64,000 bases of DNA from Chitinivibrionales bacterium (GTDB taxonomy: Bacteria; Fibrobacterota; Chitinivibrionia; Chitinivibrionales; WJKA01): positions 1 through 64,000 of the forward strand of contig WJLW01000083.1 in the NCBI GenBank assembly GCA_014728295.1, written 5' to 3'. The notes beneath the pieces are model-generated. The model did no database searches and was not told the DNA's origin. It saw only the letters and a list, made by a program, of their open reading frames with translations. Each line of letters begins with the position of its first letter. The first letter of the stretch is position 1. This document shows, piece after piece, positions 17,285-29,283 of this stretch. Position numbers and translations under genes: made by a program.

Positions 17285-18568
17285 ATGCAAATTCGTCAAC
17301 TAACAGTAATAGCAATGTGCACAATCTGGTCTGTTATTGCAGAAAGAAGCAAACTTGACGGCATTGCGGCTATTGTCGGCGATTCCATTATCCTGGAATC
17401 GGAGCTGAATGCATATACACTTCTGCGTCTTAATGAGATGAAGGTTTCACCTGCCGAAGTCAATATCGACTCCCTGAACCGGCTTTACCTTCAAGAGCTT
17501 ATTGACGGCAAGGTGCTGCTGGTGCATGCAGAGAAAGACACCAATATCCAGATCTCTCCCGAGGAAATCGACGACGCCCTGGACAGACAGGTCAACGGCA
17601 TTATGCTGCAGAATCGACTGACGCAGGAGCAGCTCGAAGAGGAATTGCGCAAGTCAAACAACATGTCATTGAGCGAATTCAAAGAGCAGATGCGCAAGGG
17701 TATTCGGGAGCAGCTCATTAAACAGAAGGTGCAACAATATTACTTTGCACGCACCCAGTTGTCGCGCAGTGATGTCGAGGAGTTCTACGCCGAGTATCAA
17801 GACAGTCTGCCCAAAGCCGGCAGAAGCACTCATATCTCGCAATTGACTATCCAGATGAGTCCCTCAGATTCTATCCGCCAGGAAGCGTTTGAAAAAATCA
17901 CCAACATTAAACGAAAGCTTGATGCCGGCAAAGACTTTATAGAATTGACCTCGTTTTCGGAAGGCCCCAACGCCGCCAACGGCGGTGATCTGGGCTACAT
18001 TGCAAAAGGATCGACCGGATTTATCAAATTCGAAGAAGCAGCCTTTTCACTCAAACCCGGTGAGACGAGTGACATTTTTGAGACCAAATTAGGTTTCCAT
18101 ATTGTAAAAGTTGAGGACAAAAAGGACCAGCAGGTACATGTGCGGCAGATACTTATCAAAATCGGCCCGCAGGAGCAGGAAGTCGTCAGGATTAAAAGCC
18201 TGCTTGATTCGATCGCAACGCATGCACAAAGCAGGCAGGATTTTGAGATGGCCGTCGTCCGGCATTGCACCGACGAGCAGCTTGTGTCCAGAAAGGGAAA
18301 TATGGGCTGGCTGTCCGTGTATCAGGCTGCAGCCCTCGCCGGTCCAGAAATCGACAGTCTACCGGCCGGCACCGTCACCCGACCACGCAAGCAGGGCGCC
18401 GCATACGTCATTTTCCGCATCAACGACCGCGTGACAGAGCGTGAATATACGCTGGAAGACGACTGGGAGCTGTTAGCCGAGAAGGCAAAGGAGATCTTTG
18501 CCCAAAAGCAGCTTATCAAACTTGTTGACAAGTGGCGGAAATCCGTATTCATCGACATTCGCACCTGA
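17285..18568 (+). CDS. surA: Periplasmic chaperone/isomerase SurA
   Basis: The 427-residue protein has the SurA layout. It starts with a short signal sequence (MQIRQLTVIAMC start), then the helical N-domain (IVGDSIILESELNAY and LYLQELIDGKVLL). A first parvulin domain at about 175-275 contains SFSEGPNAANGGDLGYI and a following EAAFSLKPGE. A second lies at about 285-385 (VHVRQILIKIG, RKGNMGWLSV). SurA escorts unfolded outer-membrane proteins to the Bam machine. A GGAG site precedes the ATG. The downstream methyltransferase starts eight bases after the stop. Confidence 0.92.
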   Translation: MQIRQLTVIAMCTIWSVIAERSKLDGIAAIVGDSIILESELNAYTLLRLNEMKVSPAEVNIDSLNRLYLQELIDGKVLLVHAEKDTNIQISPEEIDDALDRQVNGIMLQNRLTQEQLEEELRKSNNMSLSEFKEQMRKGIREQLIKQKVQQYYFARTQLSRSDVEEFYAEYQDSLPKAGRSTHISQLTIQMSPSDSIRQEAFEKITNIKRKLDAGKDFIELTSFSEGPNAANGGDLGYIAKGSTGFIKFEEAAFSLKPGETSDIFETKLGFHIVKVEDKKDQQVHVRQILIKIGPQEQEVVRIKSLLDSIATHAQSRQDFEMAVVRHCTDEQLVSRKGNMGWLSVYQAAALAGPEIDSLPAGTVTRPRKQGAAYVIFRINDRVTEREYTLEDDWELLAEKAKEIFAQKQLIKLVDKWRKSVFIDIRT

Positions 18569-18576
18569 GGAGCACC

Positions 18577-19311
18577 GTGGTCTATTCGCGTCTGGCCCCG
18601 ATTTACGACCGCGTCATGGCACATGTAAACTATGACGACTGGGCGGTTCTCTTTCGCAAAGTTATCAAAAAATATCTCGGAGTATCCCGGCCGTCGGTGC
18701 TGGAAATCGGCGGCGGGACCGCCAAACTGGCCTCTCGCCTGCCTGGTGGGGACATCGATTACTGGGGCTCGGACCTCTCCTTCGCCATGTGCACATTCGC
18801 CCGGCTCAGAGGATATCGTTATTGCACCGCCGATGGCCGCGCACTTCCGTTTAAAAAGCTGTTCAATATTGCAATCTTTTTGTATGATGGAATCAACTAT
18901 CTGATGTGTCTCGAAGATTATACGCGCCTTTTTCGGGAAGTTCACGGGGTGCTTGAGGAGCAGGGTTTATTTCTCTTTGATATTACAACCTACACAAATT
19001 CAATCACTTTTTTTGAAGACACCGTGGACCAGGAGCACTACGACGACCTGTACTATTCACGGCACAGCTATTTCAACGGAAAAAAGCGCACCCAGCACAA
19101 TGATTTTCTTATTTTCAACAGGATAAACGGTTCAACTTATGAAAAACATGAAGAAAAGCATGTGCAAAAGGTATTTTCTGTTGAAGACATTTGCACGGCA
19201 ATTCCCGGCTCATTATTTGAAATAGTGGGAGTGTGGGATTCGTTCAGTTTTCGCAGGTATCACCACGACTCCCTGCGTGTGCATTTTCTGCTGAGAAAAC
19301 AGCCGTCATGA
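18577..19311 (+). CDS. SAM-dependent class I methyltransferase
   Basis: The protein has 244 residues from GTG 18577, which has a GAGGA ribosome site; an in-frame extension upstream overlaps surA and has no family similarity. The SAM-binding glycine motif VLEIGGGTAKLA lies near residue 45. The post-II acidic residue is in YWGSDLS and motif IV is near IFLYDGINYLM. The C-terminal part (FRRYHHDSLRVHFLLRK) fits small-molecule methyltransferases. The substrate is unknown. Its stop overlaps the start of the FtsE-like gene (ATGA), so the two are coupled. Confidence 0.82.
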   Translation: MVYSRLAPIYDRVMAHVNYDDWAVLFRKVIKKYLGVSRPSVLEIGGGTAKLASRLPGGDIDYWGSDLSFAMCTFARLRGYRYCTADGRALPFKKLFNIAIFLYDGINYLMCLEDYTRLFREVHGVLEEQGLFLFDITTYTNSITFFEDTVDQEHYDDLYYSRHSYFNGKKRTQHNDFLIFNRINGSTYEKHEEKHVQKVFSVEDICTAIPGSLFEIVGVWDSFSFRRYHHDSLRVHFLLRKQPS

Positions 19312-20042
19312 TCCAGTTTTCACACGTAACCAAGCAGTACGACGATCGTTTTACGGCGTTGCAAGATGTATCCTTTACCATAGACAAAGGCGAATTTGTT
19401 TTCCTGACGGGTGCAAGTGGAGCGGGAAAGACAACTTTGCTCAAGCATATTTACATGGAAGAGCGTCCCACACACGGCCAGATCACCCTGCTGGAAGAGC
19501 AGCCGCTTACCTCCAGCAATTCAATACAGCACTACGATTCGCGACGTACGCGGGATAAAGAGATACCTTTTTTGCGGCGCAAGCTTGGCATCGTATTTCA
19601 GGATTTCCGCCTGTTGCAGGACCGCAATGTATTTGAAAATGTTGCATTTGCCATGCGGGTCACCGGTGCTGCCGAACGGTCGGTCAAGCGCAAGGTATTC
19701 GAAGTGCTTGCCCAGACCGGTTTGAGTCATAAAAGCTCGTACTACCCTTCACAGCTATCGGGCGGTGAACAGCAGCGCGTCTGTATTGCACGCGCGATCG
19801 TTAACGATCCGCTGGTTGTGCTGGCCGACGAGCCGACCGGCAATCTTGACAATGAAGTATCCCTTGAAATCGTCAAGCTGCTGCAGGAAATTAACATTTG
19901 GGGGACCACGGTAATTATGTCGACACACGATGTGCATATAATCGAACTCTATCACTACCGCCTGCTCCGCTTGGAACGCGGCTGCCTTGTCCAGGGCGGC
20001 GATGCAACCAAAAAACCCAAAGCCTGGGGGTTGGCCGCATGA
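19308..20042 (+). CDS. ftsE: FtsE-like ABC transporter ATP-binding protein
   Basis: The 244-residue ATPase starts at ATG 19308, inside the stop of the methyltransferase gene. It has Walker A GASGAGKTT (35-43), the Q-loop VFQDFRLLQDRNV typical of FtsE, signature LSGGEQQR, Walker B VVLADEPTG and H-switch MSTHD. Two short inserts (around SSNSIQHYDSRRT and the C-terminal GDATKKPKAWG) distinguish it from standard FtsE. FtsE normally pairs with the membrane protein FtsX to activate septal cell-wall hydrolases. No FtsX follows; the next gene encodes an SLBB export protein, so this ATPase may serve another partner. Confidence 0.85.
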   Translation: MIQFSHVTKQYDDRFTALQDVSFTIDKGEFVFLTGASGAGKTTLLKHIYMEERPTHGQITLLEEQPLTSSNSIQHYDSRRTRDKEIPFLRRKLGIVFQDFRLLQDRNVFENVAFAMRVTGAAERSVKRKVFEVLAQTGLSHKSSYYPSQLSGGEQQRVCIARAIVNDPLVVLADEPTGNLDNEVSLEIVKLLQEINIWGTTVIMSTHDVHIIELYHYRLLRLERGCLVQGGDATKKPKAWGLAA

Positions 20043-22468
20043 AACGTGCATTTAGTCTGGATGCATTCGTCCCGGTCCCAGTGCTGGTGTTGCTGCTGGT
20101 TTCTACACAATGGGCCCAATTGCCGATCAGCGCCGGCGGGGATCCCACCAAAATGATGGAGCTGCTCGACACATACGCAAAGGGCGACATCCAGCTTCCA
20201 AAATCAGCGCCAAAGGACGCCGAGCAGGACGCCGATAAATTACCCGACACCCTTGACAGCATTGCTCCTTCACCCGGGCTGCCGCAATCGGTCTATGAAC
20301 AAATGCTCCAGCGCGCAACCATCAACCCCGACAGCATCCTGCCACACCTGCGCATCTACGGCCATGAGGTATTCGAAAAGGCACGCCCTTCGACCTTTTC
20401 TCCGGGAGACAGGATTTCAGTTCCATCCAGTTATTCAATCAGCAGCGGAGACGAGATTGTCATCGTTTTGTGGGGCCGGATAAATGAGGAATATCGCCTG
20501 CGCGTCGATCGTGACGGCAAAATCAGGATTCCACACCAGGGCCCGGTGACGGTGACGGGAATGAGCTTCAACGCCATGCAAAGGAGCATCCGCGAACGCC
20601 TGCAGAGCATTGAAGGCGTGCAAGCTTCGGTTACCATGGGAGAGTTGCGCTCGATGCATATCTATCTGGTCGGGGAGGTCGTTTCGCCGGGGATGTTTAC
20701 ACTGGGTGCGTTGACCAACGTTACCAATGCGCTGTTTGCCTGTGGCGGACCAACGGCCAACGGTTCGCTGCGCCATATCCAGCTCAGACGCAACGGCAAT
20801 CTCGTCACCAAACTCGACTTCTATGACTTTCTCATGCAGGGGAAGAATAATACCAGCCTGCGTTTGAAATCGGGCGATGTTATTGTCGTGCCGATTGTCA
20901 AAAAAATGGCGGCCATCGCCGGCAATGTCCGCCGTAGCGCGCTCTATGAGTTGAAAGGTAAAACTTCACTCAGCGAATTAATCGATCTGGCGGGAGGGAT
21001 CACTCCGGCAGCCTGGACCAACAGAATCCAGATCGAGCGCTATCGCAACAATGAGTTCCAGGTGATGCTTGACTTAAACAAGAAGCCGGAACAGCCATTG
21101 CCCGATTTTGAAATTCAGGACGGCGACATCGTTAAAATTTTTCCTATTGTTGAAAAGAATCTCAACGCGGTCTCTCTGAGCGGTAATGTCCTGCGACCCG
21201 GCAAGTACGAGTACCACAACGGCATGACCCTCATTGATATTCTTCCCGATTATAGCTCCTTGTCCGATAATGCATACCTCGAATACGCATTGATAAAGCG
21301 CAAACTGCCGCCAAGCTATCGCGAAACGATCATTCCAGTCAACCTTGAAAACGCACTGGACGATCCGCAATCAGAGGATAATATAGCCTTGCAGCCCCGT
21401 GACCGCATCATCGTCTACGATCGTGAATACTTCGAACCTGATCGAGAAGTAGCCATTCACGGCGCCGTGACAACACCAGGCAGGATGCGATTGCTGGAGA
21501 ACATGACGATCCGGGATCTGATCATCCAGGCCGGCGGTTTGAGCATAGAGGCCAGCCCCGAGCGCGGTGAACTGTATCGCCGCTCAAACACCTCCCAAGA
21601 CATTATCACACAGGTATTTCCCTTTTGTGTCTCCTGCGCACTTGAAGACGATCCTCAGCACAATTTGCTGCTTCAGAAATTTGATCGAGTATATATACGT
21701 GCCAAAAAGGGGTGGCGTGACGAAAAACGCGTAACCCTTAAAGGAGAGGTGATCTATCCCGGGACCTATGTAGTCATGGAAAAAGAATCTCTGGGGGATA
21801 TCATCAAACGTGCCGGCGGTTTTACCTCTGAGGCCTACCTGGCAGCCGCGGTTTTTACGCGGCAGTCGGTTCGTCAACTGGAAAAGAGGCGAATCGATGA
21901 TTTTGCACGGCAACTCGAAATGGATATTATCACCTTGACCACCGAACTGGCATCCAAAGAAAAAGCGATTGAAGCTCAGGTACTGCTGGCTCAGCAGACT
22001 AAATTACTTTCAAAGTTGCGCGCAATAAAACCGGCGGGCCGCGTAGTAATAAAAATGGACTCTCCTCAAAGCTATAAAGATTTCCTGCTCGAAGACGGGG
22101 ATACGCTGCGGATACCCAAAGACTTGAGTACGGTTTCTGTTCTGGGCGAAGTTTTTAATCCGGCAACCTTTAAACTCAACGGCGAAGAATCCTCCGTGAC
22201 ACACTATGTGCAGCTTGCCGGAGGATATAAAGAAAATGCCGACAAGCGCAATGTTTACATTATCCGCGCCAACGGCAGCGTACATACGGGCAGGATGTCA
22301 CAAACCAGGCGAACTCGGCTCAAGCCGGGGGACGCGATTGTCGTTCCGCCTAAAATCAGGTATACAAGCGGTTACAGAGTGTTTGCCGAAACAGTAGCAA
22401 CCATAGTCAACCTCACCTCAATTGCAGCAAATGTCACCAGCATGGTACTGCTGATTAACAGCATTTAA
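20039..22468 (+). CDS. Multi-SLBB polysaccharide export protein (Wza-like)
   Basis: The protein has 809 residues from ATG 20039, overlapping the ftsE stop. It has a signal peptide of about 30 residues. A Poly_export domain at about 130-230 begins SISSGDEIVIVLWG. Six SLBB repeats lie near residues 215, 290, 375, 470, 562 and 697 (for example VAIHGAVTTPGRMRL and VTLKGEVIYPGTYV). A hydrophobic C-terminal helix spans about 785-809. Such proteins form the outer-membrane exit channel for capsule or exopolysaccharide. It is about twice the length of E. coli Wza. No Wzc kinase or glycosyltransferase is nearby. Confidence 0.88.
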   Translation: MKRAFSLDAFVPVPVLVLLLVSTQWAQLPISAGGDPTKMMELLDTYAKGDIQLPKSAPKDAEQDADKLPDTLDSIAPSPGLPQSVYEQMLQRATINPDSILPHLRIYGHEVFEKARPSTFSPGDRISVPSSYSISSGDEIVIVLWGRINEEYRLRVDRDGKIRIPHQGPVTVTGMSFNAMQRSIRERLQSIEGVQASVTMGELRSMHIYLVGEVVSPGMFTLGALTNVTNALFACGGPTANGSLRHIQLRRNGNLVTKLDFYDFLMQGKNNTSLRLKSGDVIVVPIVKKMAAIAGNVRRSALYELKGKTSLSELIDLAGGITPAAWTNRIQIERYRNNEFQVMLDLNKKPEQPLPDFEIQDGDIVKIFPIVEKNLNAVSLSGNVLRPGKYEYHNGMTLIDILPDYSSLSDNAYLEYALIKRKLPPSYRETIIPVNLENALDDPQSEDNIALQPRDRIIVYDREYFEPDREVAIHGAVTTPGRMRLLENMTIRDLIIQAGGLSIEASPERGELYRRSNTSQDIITQVFPFCVSCALEDDPQHNLLLQKFDRVYIRAKKGWRDEKRVTLKGEVIYPGTYVVMEKESLGDIIKRAGGFTSEAYLAAAVFTRQSVRQLEKRRIDDFARQLEMDIITLTTELASKEKAIEAQVLLAQQTKLLSKLRAIKPAGRVVIKMDSPQSYKDFLLEDGDTLRIPKDLSTVSVLGEVFNPATFKLNGEESSVTHYVQLAGGYKENADKRNVYIIRANGSVHTGRMSQTRRTRLKPGDAIVVPPKIRYTSGYRVFAETVATIVNLTSIAANVTSMVLLINSI

Positions 22469-22504
22469 TAAGTAGGCCTCACGCCTGAGTTGCCCTCAAA
22501 ATTC

Positions 22505-25045
22505 TCACTGATCTTCGGTGGTATTCTCGGCAGCATCCGTGTCATCATCAGACGGATTATCACCTTCGGATGGGCCGGATTCCGATGAGCCCGACCCGTC
22601 GGCGGCTTGCGGATTCATCACTTCCGGCTCGCAGAGCGCAACATCAATTACGTTGTCGCCTTCGGCAAGATTCATCAGACGAACCCCCTGCGTATTGCGA
22701 CCGATAACAGACACATCGCTCATTGCGCTGCGTATTACAATTCCGTGACGGGTGATCAGCATGACATCAACGACTTCATTTCCGTCTATGCCTCTGACCC
22801 TGATAACCTTGCCATTTCGTTCGGTGCACTTGATATTGATGATACCGCTGCCCCCGCGATTGGTCTTGCGATAATCGACAACTCTGGTCTGTTTTCCGTA
22901 CCCCTTTTCAGTCACGGTCAGCACGGTAGATGATTCCTTGACCACAACCATGCCGACAACCCGATCATCACCACGCAAGGTAATCCCTTTCATGCCACGC
23001 GTATAGCGTCCCAGCTCGCGGGTCGCACTTTCATGAAAGCGGACCGCCTGTCCGTTGCGGGTTGCCAGAATAATGTCATCATCACCGGTTGTCAATTTGC
23101 ACTGAATAACTTCGTCACCGCTATCGATGTTAAAGGCGTTGATGCCGTCGCGGCGCACATTGGAATAAGCCTTCAAGGGCTGCTTGTTGATGATTCCCTT
23201 GCGCGTCGCTGCGATGATATAAGAAGTTTCGTCGAATTCCCGCACCGGAACCAGGGCGGCAACATACTCATCCTGGCGCAATTGAATCAAGTTAATTATC
23301 GGCCGGCCGCGTGAGCTGCGCTGCGCTTCCGGAATTTTATACACTTTAAGCCAGTAGCACCTGCCGGTATTGGTGAAAAAGAGAATGTAGCTGTGCGTAG
23401 ATGCAATAAAAAGCGTGTTGACATAGTCTCCATCCTTGGATTCCATGCCCTTGATACCGCGACCGCCGCGCCCCTGCGCCCGGTACGTCGATGCGCCGCA
23501 GCGCTTGATGTAGCCACCGTGGGTCATGGTAATAACCATATCCTCGTCGGCGATCATATCCTCTATGTCAACATCCGACGTCGCATCGCTGATCTCGGTA
23601 CGGCGTTCATCACCAAAACGTTTTTTAATATCGAGCAATTCCTCTTTGATCACATCGAGCTTGCGCGTATGGTTTTCCAGAATTTCGGTATACTCTTTGA
23701 TGCGCTGCTGAATCTCCCCATACTCGGCTTCGATTTTATCGCGCTCCAGACCGGTAAGCCTTTGCAGACGTAACTGCAATATTTCATGCGCCTGCCTGTC
23801 GCTCAAAGCGAACCGGTCCATCAATCTGGTTTTAGCTTCATCCGGCGAAGGAGAAGACTTGATCAGCTCGACGATTTCATCAATATTTTCGAGCGCGATA
23901 CGGTATCCCTCGAGGATATGCGCACGTTCTTTTGCCTTACGCAGCTCGAACTGTGTCCGCCGCGTAACCACAACAATGCGGTGCTCGACAAAAAGCTCAA
24001 TAAGCTGCTTGAGATTCAACTGCCGGGGATGCCCCTTGACCAGCGCCAGGTTGTTTATACCAAAGGTCGTTTGAAGCTGTGTGTATTTGTAGAGCTGGTT
24101 GAGCACAACTTCACCGTAGGCATCTTTTTTCAACCCGATAACAATACGCATACCGCGCCGGTCAGATTCGTCGCGCAAAAACGATATGCCTTCCACAACT
24201 TTCTGCCGCACCAGATCGGCCATTTTTTCGAGAAGGTTGGCCTTATTTACCATATAGGGGATCTCGGAAACGATGATCTGCTCCCGGTCTCCCCGGACGG
24301 TTTCGATTTCGGATTTCGCACGCACAATCACCCGGCCGCGCCCACTGCGATAAGCCTCGAGTATACCGCTGCGTCCGTAAATTACTCCGCCGGTCGGGAA
24401 ATCGGGACCGGGAATATGCTGTAGCAGTTCGGGCAATTCAATCTCAGGATTCTCGATTGTTGCCACCACGGCCTTTATTACCTCACCCAAGTTGTGCGGG
24501 GCCATATTGGTTGCCATTCCAACGGCGATTCCCGTACTTCCGTTAACCAGCAGAAAAGGCACTCTTGTCGGCAAAACAATGGGTTCCTGCATAGAATCGT
24601 CGTAGTTGGGCGCAAAATCAACTGTTTCTTTCTCGATATCGGCCAGCATCTCTTCTGCAAGATGGCTCATGCGACATTCGGTGTATCGCATGGCCGCAGG
24701 CGGATCGCCGTCAACCGAGCCGGAATTGCCCTGCCCGTCAACCATAGGATAGCGCAAAGAAAAGCTCTGCGCCATGCGCACCAGCGTGTCGTATACGGCC
24801 GAATCTCCATGCGGATGGTATTTACCGATTACGTCTCCCACCACGCGCGCACACTTTTTGGGCGAACGGTTATGCAAAAGCCCCAGGTCCTGCATGCCAA
24901 AAAGAACGCGCCGGTGTACCGGCTTCAAACCGTCTCTGACATCCGGCAAAGCACGTGAGGTGATCATGCTCATCGAATAGTCCAGATACGATTTCTGCAT
25001 TTCATCTTCGATGAAAATCGACTTTATGCGTTGCTGGTCACTCAT
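22505..25045 (-). CDS. gyrA: DNA gyrase subunit A
   Basis: GyrA (846 residues) breaks and rejoins DNA for negative supercoiling. The catalytic tyrosine is Tyr121 in AAMRYTE. The quinolone region HGDSAVYDT has Ser82 and Asp86, the sensitive-type residues. The GyrA box in the C-terminal pinwheel reads QGRGGRG, close to the canonical form, which separates it from ParC. The tail (about 820-846) is acidic and Ser-rich. ATG 25045 was chosen because AAGGAG lies ten bases upstream, overlapping the surE stop codon; the in-frame extension to 25072 would cover that site. Confidence 0.97.
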   Translation of the reverse strand: MSDQQRIKSIFIEDEMQKSYLDYSMSMITSRALPDVRDGLKPVHRRVLFGMQDLGLLHNRSPKKCARVVGDVIGKYHPHGDSAVYDTLVRMAQSFSLRYPMVDGQGNSGSVDGDPPAAMRYTECRMSHLAEEMLADIEKETVDFAPNYDDSMQEPIVLPTRVPFLLVNGSTGIAVGMATNMAPHNLGEVIKAVVATIENPEIELPELLQHIPGPDFPTGGVIYGRSGILEAYRSGRGRVIVRAKSEIETVRGDREQIIVSEIPYMVNKANLLEKMADLVRQKVVEGISFLRDESDRRGMRIVIGLKKDAYGEVVLNQLYKYTQLQTTFGINNLALVKGHPRQLNLKQLIELFVEHRIVVVTRRTQFELRKAKERAHILEGYRIALENIDEIVELIKSSPSPDEAKTRLMDRFALSDRQAHEILQLRLQRLTGLERDKIEAEYGEIQQRIKEYTEILENHTRKLDVIKEELLDIKKRFGDERRTEISDATSDVDIEDMIADEDMVITMTHGGYIKRCGASTYRAQGRGGRGIKGMESKDGDYVNTLFIASTHSYILFFTNTGRCYWLKVYKIPEAQRSSRGRPIINLIQLRQDEYVAALVPVREFDETSYIIAATRKGIINKQPLKAYSNVRRDGINAFNIDSGDEVIQCKLTTGDDDIILATRNGQAVRFHESATRELGRYTRGMKGITLRGDDRVVGMVVVKESSTVLTVTEKGYGKQTRVVDYRKTNRGGSGIINIKCTERNGKVIRVRGIDGNEVVDVMLITRHGIVIRSAMSDVSVIGRNTQGVRLMNLAEGDNVIDVALCEPEVMNPQAADGSGSSESGPSEGDNPSDDDTDAAENTTEDQ

Positions 25046-25059
25046 GCGATGAGTACTCC

Positions 25060-25866
25060 TTACTTTGTGCACGAATCTTCGATGCGCGCCAGGGCAGGCA
25101 GGGCTGCCTCGGCTGAAGCATCAAAGTGCAGTGGGGTAATAGTAATAAAATCATTTTGCAGCGCACATGAATCATAGTCGTTCGAAGATTCAAGCTCCTG
25201 CTTTGCGCCATAAATTTCGTATCCGATTTCACCATCGGCGCCTCTGACTGCTTTGTAGCAGTCGTTGAACCACGCCATGCTTTGCCGGCATGCTTTTACG
25301 CCCCGCACAGCGGATGGTTTACAGGCCGGGAAGTTTATATTGAAAAAGATTCTGTTTTTTTCATTGACAAATTCGTTATCCGGAACAGCCAGGAGCTGAT
25401 GCAGAATATCAACAGCCCGCTCACAGTATGCGGTGAGGTGCTCCCTGCCGTCTTCACACACGGAAAAAGCAAAACTGGGCAATTGCCAAAACGCGCCTTC
25501 ACGGGCCGCCGCAACCGTCCCTGAATAATATCCCGACACCCCTGAATTCTCGCCGATATTCATTCCGGATACGATAATTTCCGGCTTGCGCTCAAGAAGT
25601 GTGCTTACGGCAAGTTTTATGCAGTCAGACGGCGTTCCGCCGACGGCAAACCCCTGCAGCGGCGAATCGCCGTCAAGCACCTTGCAATACAGAGGCTTAA
25701 AGTAGGTAAAAGCATGACTGACACCACTTTGTTCGGTTATGGGGGCAGCGGTAATTACCGCAAAGTACCTGCTCAGCGCGGCATACAGCATCCGAATACC
25801 CGGTGCTTCAAAGCCGTCATCATTGGTCAGCAATACGGTAGGGCGAGGTGAGGTGGATTGGCTCAT
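25060..25866 (-). CDS. surE: 5'/3'-nucleotidase SurE
   Basis: SurE (268 residues) is a metal-dependent nucleoside monophosphatase. The signature residues are [12 protein letters not shown] with Asp16 and Asp17, the Ser of EQSGVSHAF and the Asn of [16 protein letters not shown] and [13 protein letters not shown] are classic. The ATG follows the gyrB TAA without a gap. Its end overlaps the ribosome site of gyrA, so it is translated between the two gyrase subunits. Confidence 0.93.
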   Translation of the reverse strand: MSQSTSPRPTVLLTNDDGFEAPGIRMLYAALSRYFAVITAAPITEQSGVSHAFTYFKPLYCKVLDGDSPLQGFAVGGTPSDCIKLAVSTLLERKPEIIVSGMNIGENSGVSGYYSGTVAAAREGAFWQLPSFAFSVCEDGREHLTAYCERAVDILHQLLAVPDNEFVNEKNRIFFNINFPACKPSAVRGVKACRQSMAWFNDCYKAVRGADGEIGYEIYGAKQELESSNDYDSCALQNDFITITPLHFDASAEAALPALARIEDSCTK

Positions 25867-27801
<1,935 letters not shown>

Positions 27802-27807
27802 TCAAAT

Positions 27808-28098
27808 TCAATAAAAAACAATGTTCTTTATTGAGGTGCATTTGGTATGTGTACGTATTTTCTGCAGCAACTGCTGCTTGAGATAGCTGATTTCATGTCG
27901 CCACGTCGAAGACGGAACCCGTATAAAGAGCCGGCCGTCATCAACGCCGGTGCATTCGGTAACCCTGGAGAGACGCTCTCCGGCGATTTCCGGCCACATG
28001 CGCGCAACCTCAAGCTCTCTGCAAACATTGAGATAGCCGCGGGATTTCAGAAATCCTTCCAAAGCCATTTTTAATGGCTGCAATCGGGAGCTTTTCAT
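27808..28098 (-). CDS. dciA: DciA-like protein (DUF721)
   Basis: This 96-residue protein matches the short DUF721 family, which includes DciA, the ancestral loader and partner of the replicative helicase DnaB in bacteria without DnaC. The typical pattern is visible: VARMWPEIAGERLSRVTE, then DGRLFIRVPSSTWRHEISYLK and QQLLQKI. The ATG overlaps the recF stop by four bases and gyrB follows after 18 bases, the usual recF-DUF721-gyrB order. Helicase loading is the known role of DciA; it is inferred here. Confidence 0.85.
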   Translation of the reverse strand: MKSSRLQPLKMALEGFLKSRGYLNVCRELEVARMWPEIAGERLSRVTECTGVDDGRLFIRVPSSTWRHEISYLKQQLLQKIRTHTKCTSIKNIVFY

Positions 28099-29192
28099 AG
28101 CGCTGTCACGCAGCCCTGGTCTACGGTGATCTGAGATAGCTTTTTGGTGATGGGAACAGCTTTGGCCGGTGTTGATATGAAAAGCTGACCGCGATTTTCG
28201 ATTAGCGGCAAAATTCTGGCTATGCGTCCGTCATCAAGCTCGGAAAAAGCATCATCTACAAGGAATATCATTTTTTGTTGATTGAATCTTTCCAGACACT
28301 CGATTGAGCAGAGTCTGAGCGAGAGAGCCAGTGACCTGCATTGACCCTGTGAACCAAACATTTTTGCCGGTTTGTCATGTACACTCAGTGTGATGTCATC
28401 CCGGTGAGGTCCGAGGGTGGTGAAACCCCGCATAGCGTCCTTTTTCCGGGTTGATTGTAGCACTTTTAAAAATACATTTTTCCATTCGTTTTTACCACTG
28501 TTTGTAGCGGAAAAATCAGGCTTATACTTGACTTCCCCATGTTCGCTTCCGCCGCTCATTTCATAATAAAACCCCGACATCAGGGGCTTAATAAAATCAA
28601 TGACTTGCATGCGCTTCTCAACAATATGGGCGCCATGTTCGGCAAGTCGCTCTTCATAAATCCGCACATGCGTTTCGTCAACATTCGCGCCCAGCAGACG
28701 ATTTCTATTAAGTAAACTTTTTTTGTAGGCGATACAATGCCGCAAGTATTCCGGATCAAATTGACTAATGAGCATATCGAGAAATCGTCTGCGCACCGGC
28801 GGCGGACCGTAAATCAATTGTAAATCATCGGGACCAAATGATACAACCATTCCCAGGCCAAACCAGTGCGAAAGAGATGCGATTTCGGCGCCGTCTATCT
28901 GCAGGTTAAGCTCTTTGCCACGTGAAAAGCCAAAAACAGCCTCACTTCGCCGATTGCGCGTTTCATCGATAAATGCTCCCTGCACGCAACACGCATCCTG
29001 TTCGAATCCCACCATTTCCGTACGCCGGGCATGACGCTGCGAGCGCCCCGTGCACAGAACATGAATCGCTTCCAGGAAATTGGTTTTGCCGCTGCCGTTT
29101 TTGCCGCTGAGTAGAAGACCGGCCGCATTGACGTCGAGATCAATTGACTGCAAATTTCTGAACCGATTTATTGTCAGATGCGAAAGAATCAT
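28095..29192 (-). CDS. recF: DNA replication and repair protein RecF
   Basis: RecF (365 residues) is an SMC-like ATPase that helps load RecA at gaps through RecOR. It has FRNLQSIDLDV near the start, Walker A SGKNGSGKTN (29-38), ABC-type signature GSQGQCRSLALSLRLC and Walker B/D-loop IFLVDDAFSELDD. The family length is normal. No clear ribosome site precedes ATG 29192, but the RecF-family start MILSHLTINRFRN fits well. Confidence 0.95.
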   Translation of the reverse strand: MILSHLTINRFRNLQSIDLDVNAAGLLLSGKNGSGKTNFLEAIHVLCTGRSQRHARRTEMVGFEQDACCVQGAFIDETRNRRSEAVFGFSRGKELNLQIDGAEIASLSHWFGLGMVVSFGPDDLQLIYGPPPVRRRFLDMLISQFDPEYLRHCIAYKKSLLNRNRLLGANVDETHVRIYEERLAEHGAHIVEKRMQVIDFIKPLMSGFYYEMSGGSEHGEVKYKPDFSATNSGKNEWKNVFLKVLQSTRKKDAMRGFTTLGPHRDDITLSVHDKPAKMFGSQGQCRSLALSLRLCSIECLERFNQQKMIFLVDDAFSELDDGRIARILPLIENRGQLFISTPAKAVPITKKLSQITVDQGCVTAL

Positions 29193-29283
29193 AGGAGCTG
29201 CAGGCGTCTGAAAAAGGAGGAAGGCTGTATGCGAAAAATACTTTATGGAGCCGGAATCTGCAGCCTGATTTTCTTTACGCGTA

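Noticed and set aside
22469..22504. Bidirectional terminator between the SLBB gene and gyrA
   Set aside because: Only a four-base stem (AGGC/GCCT) is visible and no T-run follows on either strand.
23786..24424. Plus-strand frame of 212 codons inside gyrA
   Set aside because: Antisense to a conserved gyrase region.
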